Shown here: piece after piece, positions 11,336-24,548 of the stretch
Position numbering within the stretch: position 1 is the stretch's first letter
How the letters are laid out: every line of letters begins with the position of its first letter
NCBI GenBank assembly: GCA_030063045.1
Contig: JAQSEB010000041.1
Span: forward strand, 186,001-250,000
Direction of reading: 5' to 3'
DNA from: Pratylenchus scribneri
Lineage: Eukaryota > Nematoda > Chromadorea > Rhabditida > Pratylenchidae
Length of the DNA stretch: 64,000 bases
Made by a program: the position numbers and the translations under genes
The notes under the pieces: generated by a model
What the model was told of the DNA's origin: nothing
What the model saw: only the letters and a program-made list of their open reading frames with translations
Databases searched by the model: none

Positions 11336-11768
11336 TTTTTCATTATTTTTAACGGTAAAAATTGGCTTTAAAAAATAATTTCGTAAAATAAAATGGTAAA
11401 TAAAAGGCAAAAATAATTAAAAAAATCATGTATAAAATCATTTTAAATTATATTTAAAAAATTGAATTTACAAAATTTTATCTACATTATTTACAAATTT
11501 GAAAAGCATTTTTAAAATTATAATACAAATATTGTACAATTTTTACAAATGAAATTGGGTGGAATATATTCAAAATATAAATTTTCACATCATTTTTATA
11601 TAGGCAATATTTTTGGTCATTCAAGTGAGGAAGAGTATTTTTTATTTTGGCACATCAAATATTTAATTTTACATATTTTCTAGCCGATTTTTGGTCTCGC
11701 ATTTGCTTTTCAATTTTCATATACAAAAAATAGGACGCATAAATTCGTTGAAGTTGACTGCTGCTATT
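11336..11768. other. short spacer between BCAS3 stop and METTL6 start
   Basis: About 430 bp of very AT-rich sequence between two genes on the same strand, which would permit either an operon-like arrangement or separate promoters. An AATAAA on the minus strand at 11646-11641 could end BCAS3. No other gene is seen. Confidence 0.5.
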
Positions 11769-14700
11769 TTAATCCATGCCCGAAAGTGTCATGAGATCTT
11801 CCTTCTCTTCGTATTCATCAGCTCCATGGACATCAAAAATGCTCTGAAATTAAAAATTTAAGTATAAAATTTAATTAAAAATAAATATTTAAATTAAAAA
11901 TTTAATTAAAAATAAATTTAATATTAAATTTTAAAAAATCAAAAAAAAATAATTTAATTAAAACAAAAAAAAATTATAATCAAATAAAAATTTAATTAAA
12001 ATAAAGTTAAAAATTTAATTAAAAATAAATATTTCAATTAAAAATTTTCAATATTAAATTTTAAAAAAATAAAAAAAATTAAAATTCACTTAATATTAAA
12101 TTAAAAAGAATTTAATAAAATCCAAAAAATATTAAAATTCCAAAAATTAAAATTTAATTTTAAAAATAAAAAAAATAAAGAACCTGTGGCTCTTTTGGCG
12201 TTTCCTTCATTGCATCGTCAATTTTCTCTTTCAATGAGCCCATTTGTGAATTTGTTATTTTGAAATCCTCCAACTCGGAAGACCATGAACCACAAATAAT
12301 TTTGGCAACAATTTCCGGTGGTCGAATAGTGTCCATCCCAGTTGGATTTGTTTGAACCAATACGGGGAGAAATTTTTCCAATCCGTTGATTTGCATTGGG
12401 CGACTCTTTAAATCCAAATTTTGTTTAAATTTTTAAATTAAAATTAAAAAAAAAATTCTCTCAAAAAATTTAAATAATTTTAACTTTTATAAATTCTCAG
12501 AAAAATATTTTTTAAAAAGTTATCAATTTTAGTGGTACTGGTACATTTTCATTCATATAAATTAATCATAATTTAATTACAAAATTTTAAAAATAATTTA
12601 AAAATTTTTAAAAAAAAATGTTAATTCCATATATTTAAAAAAATTATAAAAGTCAAAAAAGTTGTTTCATTTTTCTATTAAAAACAAATAAAATATGAAT
12701 TAAAAGTTTTTAAGATATTTAAAAATCGATAAAAATTTCTAAATTTATTTTTAAAAAATTGCCAAAATTTTAAAAAATTTCTCAATAAAAAACATACCTT
12801 CGATGAGGTCTGCACATTTCCACCGGAGCTGTGAATATTGAAACTGAATTGTGGGCCTAACCACTAAAAACAATATAAAATTATTAACCAAAATATTTAA
12901 TAATTTTAATTACCAATCGACGATGTGGACCCATGTAAGTGTTCTAAAAATATTTTTTAAAAATTTAAATATTCAATAAAATGTTAGCTTACCACTTCAA
13001 AAAATTGCAACCAAGATTGATTTGATTTATCTTTTTGTTCTTCCTTTCCATACAATTTCATGAGAGCATTTTTTGGATGCAATGGGGGATTGATGGCTTG
13101 GAAATTTGCATTCTCACTAAATAAAAATATTTTATAACATAAAAAGAAATTTTATAGAATTTTTAAAAAAATTTTGTCAAAAAAAATTAAATAAACCCTC
13201 TGGGAATCGAACTTTCGACTATATTATATTTTTATTCACAAATGGATTTATCCACTAGGCTAAATATTAATTGAAATAAAAATGGTTTAAAACTGGAAGA
13301 TTTTTTACTTAAAAAATTAAATAATGCTTCGGGGAATCGAACTTTTACTGACCAAATATTGTTCTTCACCAATGGATTTACCCACTAGGCTAAAAATGAT
13401 TTACAAGAAAAAATGGTTTAAACCTAGTATTGGGTGAATTAATAAAATCAACACTGCTGCAGCAGGGGAACCGATTTGACCATATATTGCTTTTCGCAAT
13501 AAAAACTTATTAAATAAAAATTGTTTAATCCGTGAATTTTTAATTTGAAAAATAAAATAACGAATTGCGGAATCGAACTTTTAAAACCATATTGGTCTAT
13601 TAGCAAATAGATTTACCCACTAGACTAATTATTAATTCTAATAAATTCGCCAAAAAAAAATAAAATTTGCCCAGAGAGGTATCGAACTCTTGACCCCTAC
13701 CCCTATATTGTTTTCACAATTAGATTTACCCACTAGGCTAAACACAAATAATAAAAATTGTTCCGACCGTGTAATGTCCCATTCCATTATTTGTGTCAAT
13801 TGAGCATTTATTGGGCTAATGCTGCTGCTATTTGTGGTTCCTTTTGAGTTTTCTTCCACAATTTTGTTTGGATGTTCAGCCTCAGAACTCTTTTCCATCA
13901 ATTTTTTCTGCTGATTATGAGAAATTGTGGGTGGTGGATCCACTTGAATTCCATATTGTGTTAGCATTCCATCGCCTTCCAACATTAACAATGATCCGGA
14001 CGTTTGAAGGCATTGTTGCTGGAAAATGTTTGATTTAAAGAAAATTATGGACAGTAAATAATGCCAAAATAATTAAACCGGTTTAATGAGGGTTTGTCCT
14101 ATACATTCACAAACCAAATATACCCAAAATTGGATAGAGCTGGTCAAAACGCATTGAATGGTATATAACTTGGTTATGGTTTGGTCAACAATTAAAGGAT
14201 TTTAAACGGTTTAAACCACATTTTGGTTTGGTCAACAATTAAAGGGTTTTAAACGGTTTAAACCACATTTTGGTTTGGTCAACAATTAAAGGGTTTTAAA
14301 CGGTTTAAAACCATATTTTGGTTTGGTCAACAATTAAAGGGTTTTAAACGGTTTAAAACCATATTTTGGTTAATGGTTCAAAACTGTGTTAAAATTGGTT
14401 AAACCCAATGTCAAAACATAATCAAATGACGCGCCTTGACCGAGATCTATCGATTAGATATAGGGTTTTGGGGTTTTTAGGGTAAAATCCTGAACTGTTT
14501 TTGTCATTTTCAATAGTTTTCGGTCTTCAAATCTCAGAAAATGCCCTCACCTTATTTAAACCGTCCACAAATGCAATTGTCCTTTTTAGGGCAAACTCTT
14601 TTGGATGAACATTTCCATGACCATGTTTAATGCCCCGATCCGATTTTGTTGAATTCAAAATTTTTGGCGCATTATCAGATGCCCAGGCACTAAATTTGTT

Positions 14701-17700
14701 TAATAGAGAAAGAAATTAAATTTAAAATTTTTACCGTAAATTTTCCGAGGAAAATATTCGCTGTTTGGCCAAAATAGTTGAATACTAATAATTCAAAAAT
14801 TATTTTTTATTTTTTTATTTTTTATTATTTTAATATTTTTATTTCAATTTTAATAAATATTTTCGAGACGAACCAATGCCAGCGGTTTCGGGTCAAATGT
14901 CATTGAAGCAAGTGGATTTTGCACTGTCCTCAAAATTGTTAAATTTTTTGCACCAGAATGGGTTCTAAAAATAAATTTGTAATAAATTTGTAATTTATCA
15001 TTATGGTGCGGATTTTTAAATTTTTAACCTATTTTTTATCAAATTTGATGAGAAAATCACATTATATTGTTTTTTGAGCATTTATTTCATATTTTTGACG
15101 TATTTTTTTAATTTTATTTTTTTTTTGAGAGAAATTTTCATTTAAAAATGCAATAAAAAACCAAAAATCAGTTCATTTTTTTGAAGTTCCAGAAACCTAT
15201 TTTGGAAAATTTCAAAAAAAAAAAAAAACTATAAATAATTTCGCCAAAAATCTGCTGGACCTCTTGGTAATTTTAACAATTTTGACATTTTTTGAGGGAT
15301 AATAATTTCAGTAGAAAAATACAATAAAAAAATTAACACCTATTTTGAAATTCCCGTTTGTCAAATTCATACATGTTTGCCAATAACTACCCATTTTTTG
15401 CCCTTTTTTCCTCCTAAAAATGGGTAAAAATCATAAAATTTTTCTTCTGCGGCGCCTACGGCATCGCAGAAGTTTTTAAAGGTATTTTATCCTATTTGGC
15501 AAAAAATAAAAAAATTTTGTAGGTTTTTTATCATATAATATCAAAATTTTCTCGAAAACTACCCATTTTTATCCACTTTTTCCAAAAAAGGTACCTTGTT
15601 TTCGGTGGGTAGTATCGGAACAAAAAAATTTTTTCCGACCTTTTTTTAAGTGGGTAGTACCCGAGCAAAGTGTCCCCCCCCCCAAGCGCATGTATGGTCA
15701 AATTTCATAATAAATTTAAAAAAATTGTGGGATTTTTCGACCCAAAAAAAATTGGATTGAACCCTATTTATCAGGTAATTAATAACTAATACCGTTGAAA
15801 TAAATTTTTCGTAGGTGATAAATTTTGCTGTTGAACATTGGTCGAAAATGTTGTTGATTTCCCGGTGGTCTTCTCAAATCGACTTTCTTTATTTTTGATT
15901 TTCCGCTGATGAGTTCTCGTTGTAATTGTGGTTGGCCCGTATGGTGTTGTAGCGAATAGATGTGTGGTGCCATGATTGGTTGAAATGGCAATCCATCGAT
16001 TGTCAAGGGAAAAACTGCTGGCAACAGTCTAAAAATTGAAAATAGTTTAAAAATTAAACTAAAAAGGGAAATACAAATTTCCTATGTAGCGCAGTTTTCT
16101 AATAATATACCATCCTCGAGGATTTCATGAGAAATAAAAGCCCAGATTCTAGTTTCTAATAGTATACCAGTCTCTGATAGTAGCCCATGTTCCACTAATA
16201 GAGAATTTATGTTGAAAAATTAAGGTTTAAGAGTTAATCCGAAACCACTAAACTAAATATCCAACAAAAAGCATCATTTGATTATATTTTGACTTTGGGT
16301 TTAACCAATTTAAAACCAAAATGTGGAATTGTTGACCAAACCATAACCAAATTATATACCATTCAATGCGTCTTGACCAGCTCTATCCAGTTTTGGGTAT
16401 ATTTGGTTTGTGTGAATGTGTGGGATAAACCATTAAACCGGTTTAATTATTTTGGCATTATTACTCGTTTTCGGTAAATTATATAAAATTTACCTTCGCT
16501 GCAGAATTTCCCCGCACCAATGAATAAATATGCTGTACAGATGTGAGGGAACATTTGTTTGGATGCAAATTGATGAGAAAAATTTTGAAAATTGTCGATG
16601 AACTCGATCCAGTCAGAAGCAATTGGCCGCCATGCCCAAATTTGATATGGCCAATTGTGGATTTATTATGGGCACAAAAGTGGGCAACATAGTCCATTTT
16701 GTCCTTAAAATGGAATTAGAGTTACATTTTTAGTACCAATTTGACGCCGTTTAAAATATCTCATCAAGTTTTGAACCAGTTTTGATGATTTTAGTATCAA
16801 ATTAAAGAGCAGACTTTTGGCTATTCAATGATATTAAATTTTATTTAAATTTGTTCAAAAATGGTGGAATTGTGTCCAAAAAACCATTTAAAATCACATT
16901 AACTATGGATTAGCGAAATCTTCATTGGTTTTTTGGCCATAAATTTATTAATTCTTAACCAATTTAAATAAAATTAATATTAATTGAGAGCCAAAATAAG
17001 AACCAGCGGGCGAGCCCGCTGGTTCTTAAGGGGGTGACGGAAGGAATACGTGGGTCAGTTGGAAGAAAGCGCTAACGCGCTTTAAAAGGTTTCTAGAAGG
17101 GTTATATTTCATATTAGAATCCATTCCGCATTTTTCTAATCAAAATTCAACTCGCGCACAACCGGTTTAAAAATTTAAACCGGTTTAATTCTCAAATTAA
17201 ACCTCAAATTCGTAATCTCCATCATCGAAAACCTCTAAAAAAATTATCTGCCCATGGTGGGATTCGAACCCGCGACCTCCGTCCAACTCCTCCTCTCTTC
17301 CCGAATCGACCAAAAAATCCAAAGGGGCCGAGTTGGCCAATTTCTGCAGCGTGTAGGGCCAAGGGTTTTGAGTTTAGACCCCATAAACCATATATCATTC
17401 GAAAGCTGACACTCTTGCGGAGTGCCCTTTCTCCGGGCCCAAAACCCAAAAATCAAAAGGAAAAAAGTTTTACCTACACAAACCGAAAAAGTTCAATTTT
17501 TTAAACCGGTTTTGGCTAATATCTCGAAGCCACTTTAAGATTTTAAAAAAGTTGGAATTTTCTATTGTATGCCATCGATATAGGAAACTTTTCAGAAAAG
17601 ATGGCTAAAAGTGGCTGGCTAGATTTTCGCCAACTTGAAAAAATAACGATAAACAGAAAATATTATAATATTATATAATCTGCTCTTTAATTTGATTAGA

Positions 17701-20386
17701 AAAACTTGAAATTTGTTCTGTCTTTGATGAGTTATTTTAAATGGCGACAAACTGGGGCTTAGTCAGAAAAAATTTTAAGAGGGGAAATCATCTGGAAATT
17801 TGTTTCAAAAATTTTTTGTTCGCCAAAAGTCATGTACGAAAAAATTTATAGTGAAATACAAAATTTTGAAAATTGCAAAATTTTGATGTTTTATTGAAGA
17901 AAATTTTGTAAAACAATAAAAAAATAGGTTAGCGCGAAATTTTAGACTTTTTTTGGTATTTTGATAGGGAAAAATGCTATTTATTCATCTTCTCCGATTT
18001 AATTTCAGGGTGAAGCTTCCATCCATACTCCCCCCACCCTTGGGGATAAATCTGTTCCATAAAAATTAAAAACTCACCAAAGAATTGCTTGGCGATGATT
18101 TCAATGTGGAATCAATATTTACAATAGTCACAATGCCCAACTTTTTCGTGCCAACTGCAGAGGAGGAATTACGCGATGGCGGAGTGCTGCTCAATGTGGA
18201 GACCAAAGAACCACCAATTGTGGTCATTGTTTTCGTTATGGTTTTTGCCGTTGTTATGACATGATTATTGAGTATTTGATTATCATCCATTGGGTAACCA
18301 CAACTCAGAATGGATTGGTCCAACTGTTCAATTATTTAAATTGAGTAAAATTTAAAAATAAGGTTTTTGTGAGAGCGGATTTTCCAAATTGCCTTGTATG
18401 GAAAGCGGTTTTCTCCAAAAATTTTTCCCGCGAAATTTTTCCAATAAAACGGCAAAAAATACCGAGCATAGGTCCATTTTTTGTAAATTTTTTCACGCAA
18501 AAAAATAAATAAAAATTAAAAAATCTGTATTTAAATAAAATTTTTGACAAAAATTCCTTAAAAAATTATTTGCTCTTGATAGGATTCGAAGATTCGAATT
18601 CGAGCATTCGCCTTTCAAAACCATCTTCTTCGCCATTCGGGATTCAGGCCAAAGAGTATTCGATAAAATAAAAAATGTCCGAAAATTTATGTGTAAAATA
18701 AAAATGGCTAAAAGAGACGCGCAAAGTTCATACATAATCGGCTAAAAAATGGACTTATTTTATTTGCCATGCACGGAACCACTGTAAGATTCCGTACTAA
18801 AAACGGTTTGTATGGGGTTTCTGGGAAAGCCCTTTTTTCGGGTCGTGCCGGTAAGAGACCCTTCTCTTTTTATTTATATTGAAATATTAAAAAAAATTAA
18901 GATTAAAGTTAAAAATGTGGAATAACCTTTTCATCTGCAAAAGCCAAAAGATTTGATGTCATGGAAAATATTGAGGGATTTGTTGGGATTTTAATTCGCT
19001 GCCGTTCCGACAAATCTTCATGATTATACAAAATAATTGTGTCAGCCGAAAGCACCAAAAAGCAACTGTGCGAATTAAATATTTAAAATAGAATAATTTT
19101 TGAAAATTTAAACCTGGAAGATGAATCAATTTCGGCGAGAGGATTGTCAAAAGTCAATCGATGGACAATTTGACCGGAGTTTAGTGATTGAAAATTAAGC
19201 GAATATTCTTCCGTGGATGAGCACTCCTCAAACATTGATGCAAACAATGGTCGATGCTTTTGGAATCTAAATGAAATAATTTTAGAAAAATTTTTAATTA
19301 GTAGAAAAGAATATTTAAAATGTAGAAAAGATTCTGCCAGTTCAATGGTTTGTTCTAGACCCCTAAACCGTATACACAATCGATGGATCTCTGTCAAGAT
19401 GGAAGATGCATCATTTGATTATATTTTTGGTTTGGTTTAATCAATTCTAACTTAGTTTTAAACCATTAAACCGTTTAAAACCCTTTAATTCTGAACCAAA
19501 ATGTGGTTTAAACCGTTTAAAACCCTTTAATTTTGAACCAAAATGTGGTTTAAACCATTTAAAACCGAAACCAAAATGTGGCTTAAACCGGGTTTAAAAC
19601 CGAAACCAAAATGTAGCTTAAACCGGTTTAAAACCGAAACTTAAATGTGGTTTAAACCGTTACCAGCTCTTTTGGGTATATTTGGTTTGCGAACCTGTGG
19701 GGCAAACTACAAAACCGGAATCGGTAAAAACTTTTTTCCGCAAATTAAAAACTATCCAATTATTTAAAATATTATTTTTATCATTTGAATACTTGTCATT
19801 CTTTTCCACATGTAGCGGTAATAAAAGTCCATTTTTCAGGGGAGCTTTCCTCACGGAAATAACCTCTTCGAAATTGTCATTTTGCTAAAATATTAAAATT
19901 ATTTATTGTAAATAATTAAATTAATTTACCATCAGAAAAATTTGATAACCCCGAGAAAGACCAATGATAATCAGAATTAGAGCTTGGTTTTCGTTTCGGC
20001 CTGAAAATATATTTTTTATGGTTTTTAGTTTGACAAAATTGAACCTGTCATGCATATTTGTATTTTCGTCCAAATTATCTCTTCATTTTTGGAATTTGGA
20101 CTGACTTGTGTGATGACATCATTCATAAAATCTGTGACCGAAGCAGCCAACGTGTTCTTCCTTACAAATTTAAGTACAAATAATTGGTTGAAATCCAATT
20201 TTAGACTAACTTGACCATTTTTCCTTTAATACAGCGTCCAATACTGTGCAATTCTGCCAGATTCGCCGTTTTATTATCAGCAGTGACATTAACAATTGGT
20301 GGTTTTATGCCATTGATTTGAGAATTCAATGTCTTCTTGTGGTGTGTATGTGTCCTTTTACTGTTCTTTTCATAATTATTTTGCAT
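11769..20386 (-). CDS. BCAS3: BCAS3 (Rudhira) homologue, WD40-like autophagy/cytoskeleton protein
   Basis: Eighteen exons (minus): 20386-20211, 20160-20045, 20000-19930, 19884-19793, 19266-19114, 19065-18927, 18323-18078, 16703-16494, 16028-15793, 14964-14874, 14784-14735, 14689-14551, 14018-13768, 13116-12993, 12943-12914, 12863-12798, 12405-12184, 11843-11769. They total 2487 nt (828 aa), all phases closed; human BCAS3 is about 910-930 aa. In animals BCAS3 binds PHAF1 on phagophores and associates with microtubules and intermediate filaments. Diagnostic stretches: YVAHFCAHNKSTIGHIKFGH, VQHIYSLVRGNSAAK, SLDNRWIAISTNHGTTHLFA (propeller blades) and, in the C-terminal BCAS3 domain, TYMGPHRRLWLGPQFSFNIH and KIICGSWSSELEDF. 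The start is the first ATG before a Lys/His/Asn-rich leader and is less certain than the rest. Most introns are filled with repeats. Confidence 0.93.
13196..13745 (-). repeat. tandem array of five degenerate tRNA-like units
   Basis: Read on the minus strand, units at about 13201-13266, 13331-13400, 13465-13510 (poor), 13570-13630 and 13677-13744 each combine an A-box-like TAGCCTAGTGGGTAAAT with a B-box-like GTTCGATTCC. Spacing is about 105-130 bp. They fill BCAS3 intron 13 (13117-13767). Acceptor stems do not pair, so these are not functional tRNAs. They look like tandemly amplified tRNA-derived repeats. Confidence 0.65.
14055..14500. repeat. R1-family repeat in BCAS3 intron 12
   Basis: The copy has CCAAATATACCCAAAATTGG, GATAGAGCTGGTCAAAACGC, then four tandem copies of a roughly 50-bp unit (TTTGGTCAACAATTAAAGGG plus TTTTAAACGGTTTAAA). 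It lies in the intron 14019-14550 and shows internal expansion of the family's core unit. Confidence 0.8.
15366..15694. mobile_element. CATACATGC/C-run element, copy 1 (BCAS3 intron 9)
   Basis: It contains GGGTAGTATCGGAACAAA, AGTGGGTAGTACCCGAGC and ends CCCCCCCCCAAGCGCATGTA. Related copies are at 29719-30119 and 44917-45291. The left end here (CATACATGTTTGCC) has lost its G-run. It lies in the intron 14965-15792, which otherwise holds AT-rich sequence without a gene. Confidence 0.65.
16205..16465. repeat. R1-family repeat in BCAS3 intron 8
   Basis: Reverse-orientation, partly deleted copy with TTGACCAGCTCTATCCAG, TTGGGTATATTTGGTTTGTG and CATTAAACCGGTTTAATTAT. It lies in the intron 16029-16493. 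Confidence 0.75.
16735..17745. mobile_element. palindromic MITE interrupted by a 682-bp element (BCAS3 intron 7)
   Basis: The outer palindrome has arms containing TCAAATTAAAGAGCAGAC and TCTGCTCTTTAATTTGATTA. An intact relative is at about 49190-49440. Here the right arm is cut between GAGCCAAAA (16996) and TCTGCTC (17679) by the segment 16997-17678. The intron is 16704-18077. Confidence 0.75.
16997..17678. mobile_element. 682-bp repeat, copy 1, with a tRNA-like B-box
   Basis: It begins TAAGAACCAGCGGGC and ends TAATATTATATAA. A nearly identical copy is at 56856-57515, about 40 kb away. Copy 1 starts with a perfect hairpin (GAACCAGCGGGC, loop GAG, GCCCGCTGGTTC) that is half deleted in copy 2. 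On the minus strand 17290-17255 reads GGTCGCGGGTTCGAATCCCA followed shortly by a T-run, typical of a Pol III B-box and terminator. An AACCGGTTTAAAAATTTAAA palindrome lies near 17162. No protein is supported. Confidence 0.8.
17746..18077. other. remainder of BCAS3 intron 7, nothing recognised
   Basis: AT-rich sequence between the nested repeats and exon 7. A few GGCGACAAACTGGGG-type phrases are not matched elsewhere in the window. Confidence 0.4.
18324..18926. other. BCAS3 intron 6, AT-rich with tRNA-like debris
   Basis: Around 18560-18660 the plus strand reads TTGATAGGATTCGAAGATTC, a decayed tRNA-like B-box in reverse. Otherwise there is no gene or clear repeat. Confidence 0.4.
19330..19700. 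repeat. R1-family repeat in BCAS3 intron 4
   Basis: Reverse-orientation copy with CCCCTAAACCGTATACACAA, several GTGGTTTAAACCGTTTAAAA units and CTCTTTTGGGTATATTTGG. It lies in the intron 19267-19792. Confidence 0.8.
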
Positions 20387-21424
20387 ATGTATTTGCTAAA
20401 ATTTGTTAGATTTTATAAAATGTTGAAGAAAATTAGCCAGAAATTTGATTTCGCAGGTGGGAATTCCGGAAAATTGGGGTTTTCAGGCTTTATTTTTCAA
20501 AAAAGAGTAAATTATACGGAAAAAAACACAAAAATTTACGAAAATTTTAGCAAGAAAAGCATAATGGGCATATGTATGAAAGTGAAAAATACCTTTTCAT
20601 ATAACTTAGCTCAGCAGGGTTTTGGGTTTATTATAATTTTTTCAACGAAAAAATCCATTTTTTCCTACCCGATTTCATTTGCAAGGGTGAATTCCTCCTT
20701 TTACCCCTTCTCAGCTGTTGGGTACACTATATTGGTTCGCGCAGTTTTATTACATGCGACTTCCGCATGATTTGGCCGAATATGTTATGCCTCCTCAACC
20801 CTCAAGCATACTTCATACTCGTGGCTTTTCTTCCCTTTAAGGCTAACGCTAAAGGCAAAATTCTCTAATCTTTAAAAGGACGTTATGCCAAAAATATTTT
20901 TCCTAGTTAAAATCGCCAATTCGTGGCAGAATTTTCTATCGATTTTAAGAGTAAATTTGCTTCCTCGGCTGTCGCTTCGCCGCCGCGTCGTTTCCAACCT
21001 AGAAAAGTTGTATTAAAAGTGGTTAAAAAAAAGGAAAAGAGTGATGTTCATTTATTGGACCATAAGATTATTGTTCAAAAAGAATACAGAAAAAAACTTG
21101 AAGATTTCTCTATTCTTTCAACCAACAGCAAAAATAAATCACAACCACTACGTTTTCTTAAATTTCGTCTAGGCCTAGCTAGTTAAATTATGATGAGTGC
21201 TAGCGAACGAACGCGTGGGAGGGCTATAGAAAAGAATTGAAATGATGATGATGAAGAGGAAGGATTAAATTATTTTAAGATTGACTGAACTTCAATATTC
21301 GCTCTCTTCAATTTTCAATCAATAAAAATTCCAGGATTTTATAGCAAAGAGTGATTTTTACTCGAGATATTCTATTGTTGACAGCAATCCACTGTGAATT
21401 TTACTTCCTCATCTCATTATCAAC
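20387..21424. promoter_or_regulatory. divergent intergenic region BCAS3 / PP1
   Basis: About 1.04 kb between divergent start codons. A GC-richer patch (GCTAGCGAACGAACGCGTGG at 21199) and a GATGATGATGAAGAGGAAG run lie just upstream of PP1. An open frame at 20923-21186 lacks an ATG, and I do not support it as a gene. Confidence 0.5.
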
Positions 21425-23788
<2,364 letters not shown>

Positions 23789-24548
23789 TTTTTGTGAATT
23801 TAGGCAAAAGCAGCACACAAATGAAGAAGTCAAATTTTGATGAAGTCATTCTCTCTCTCCCACCCAACATTTCTTTACTATAAATATGAGATTTGTGTTT
23901 TTGGTTTTTCTTATTAAAAAAAAAGAATTTTTTAGAAAATTTGCTCTTAATTTTTTCTATTTTTGATTTTGTTTCTTTGCGTTATTTGTCGCACAACATT
24001 TTCTATTGTACAAATAATATTTTTATAAAGGATAGTATTAAATTTGCAGAAAAAAATAAAATGCAGAAAAGTTTATAACGGTTTAAGGGTTTTGTCTTGC
24101 ACATTCACAAACCAAATATACCCAAAATTGGATAGAGCTGGTCAAAACGCATTGAATGGTATATAATTTGGTTATGGTTTGGTCAACAATTAAAGGGTTT
24201 TAAACGGTTTAAACCACATTTTGGTTTGGTCAACAATTAAAGGGTTTTAAACTGTTTAAACCACATTTTGGTTTTTGGTTCAAAATTAAAGGGTTTTAAA
24301 CCGTTTAAACCACATTTTGGTTTTTGGTTCAAAACTAAAATAAAATAGGCTGAAACCCAAAGCCAAAACATAATCGAATGGTGCATTTAGATATATCGAT
24401 TTGGTATAAGATTTGGGGTCTAGGACAACATTGAACCGGTTTAAACTTTTCTACATTTTCGATACTCTTCAGCAATTAAATATTTTCCTTATTATAAATA
24501 AAAAATAGTCTTTAATATGCGCAATTTTAGATAAAACAGAACGAAATA
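23789..24548. other. intergenic PP1 to fli-1, with one R1-family repeat (24073-24460)
   Basis: The PP1 3' UTR is followed by an R1 copy in forward orientation (CAAATATACCCAAAATTGG, three TTTAAACNGTTTAAACCACA units, end TTGAACCGGTTTAAAC). The remaining 90 bp before the fli-1 ATG would hold its proximal promoter. The two genes lie on the same strand. Confidence 0.7.

Noticed and set aside
15779..16024. 81-codon minus-strand frame starting MPAVFPLTID
   Set aside because: A different minus-strand frame through the same bases (SLDNRWIAISTNHGTTHLFA) matches the BCAS3 family and joins both neighbouring exons in phase.
17222..17456. Pair of 70-75-codon frames, identical at 57059-57293
   Set aside because: Both lie in the duplicated 682-bp repeat; identity comes from the repeat, not from conserved protein.
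20246..20770. 174-codon plus-strand frame
   Set aside because: Antisense of BCAS3 exon 1 and its upstream region; composition is Phe/Ile-rich noise.
20923..21186. 87-codon open frame upstream of PP1 rich in Lys/Arg
   Set aside because: No ATG start, no splice context, no family I recognise; lies in a divergent promoter region.
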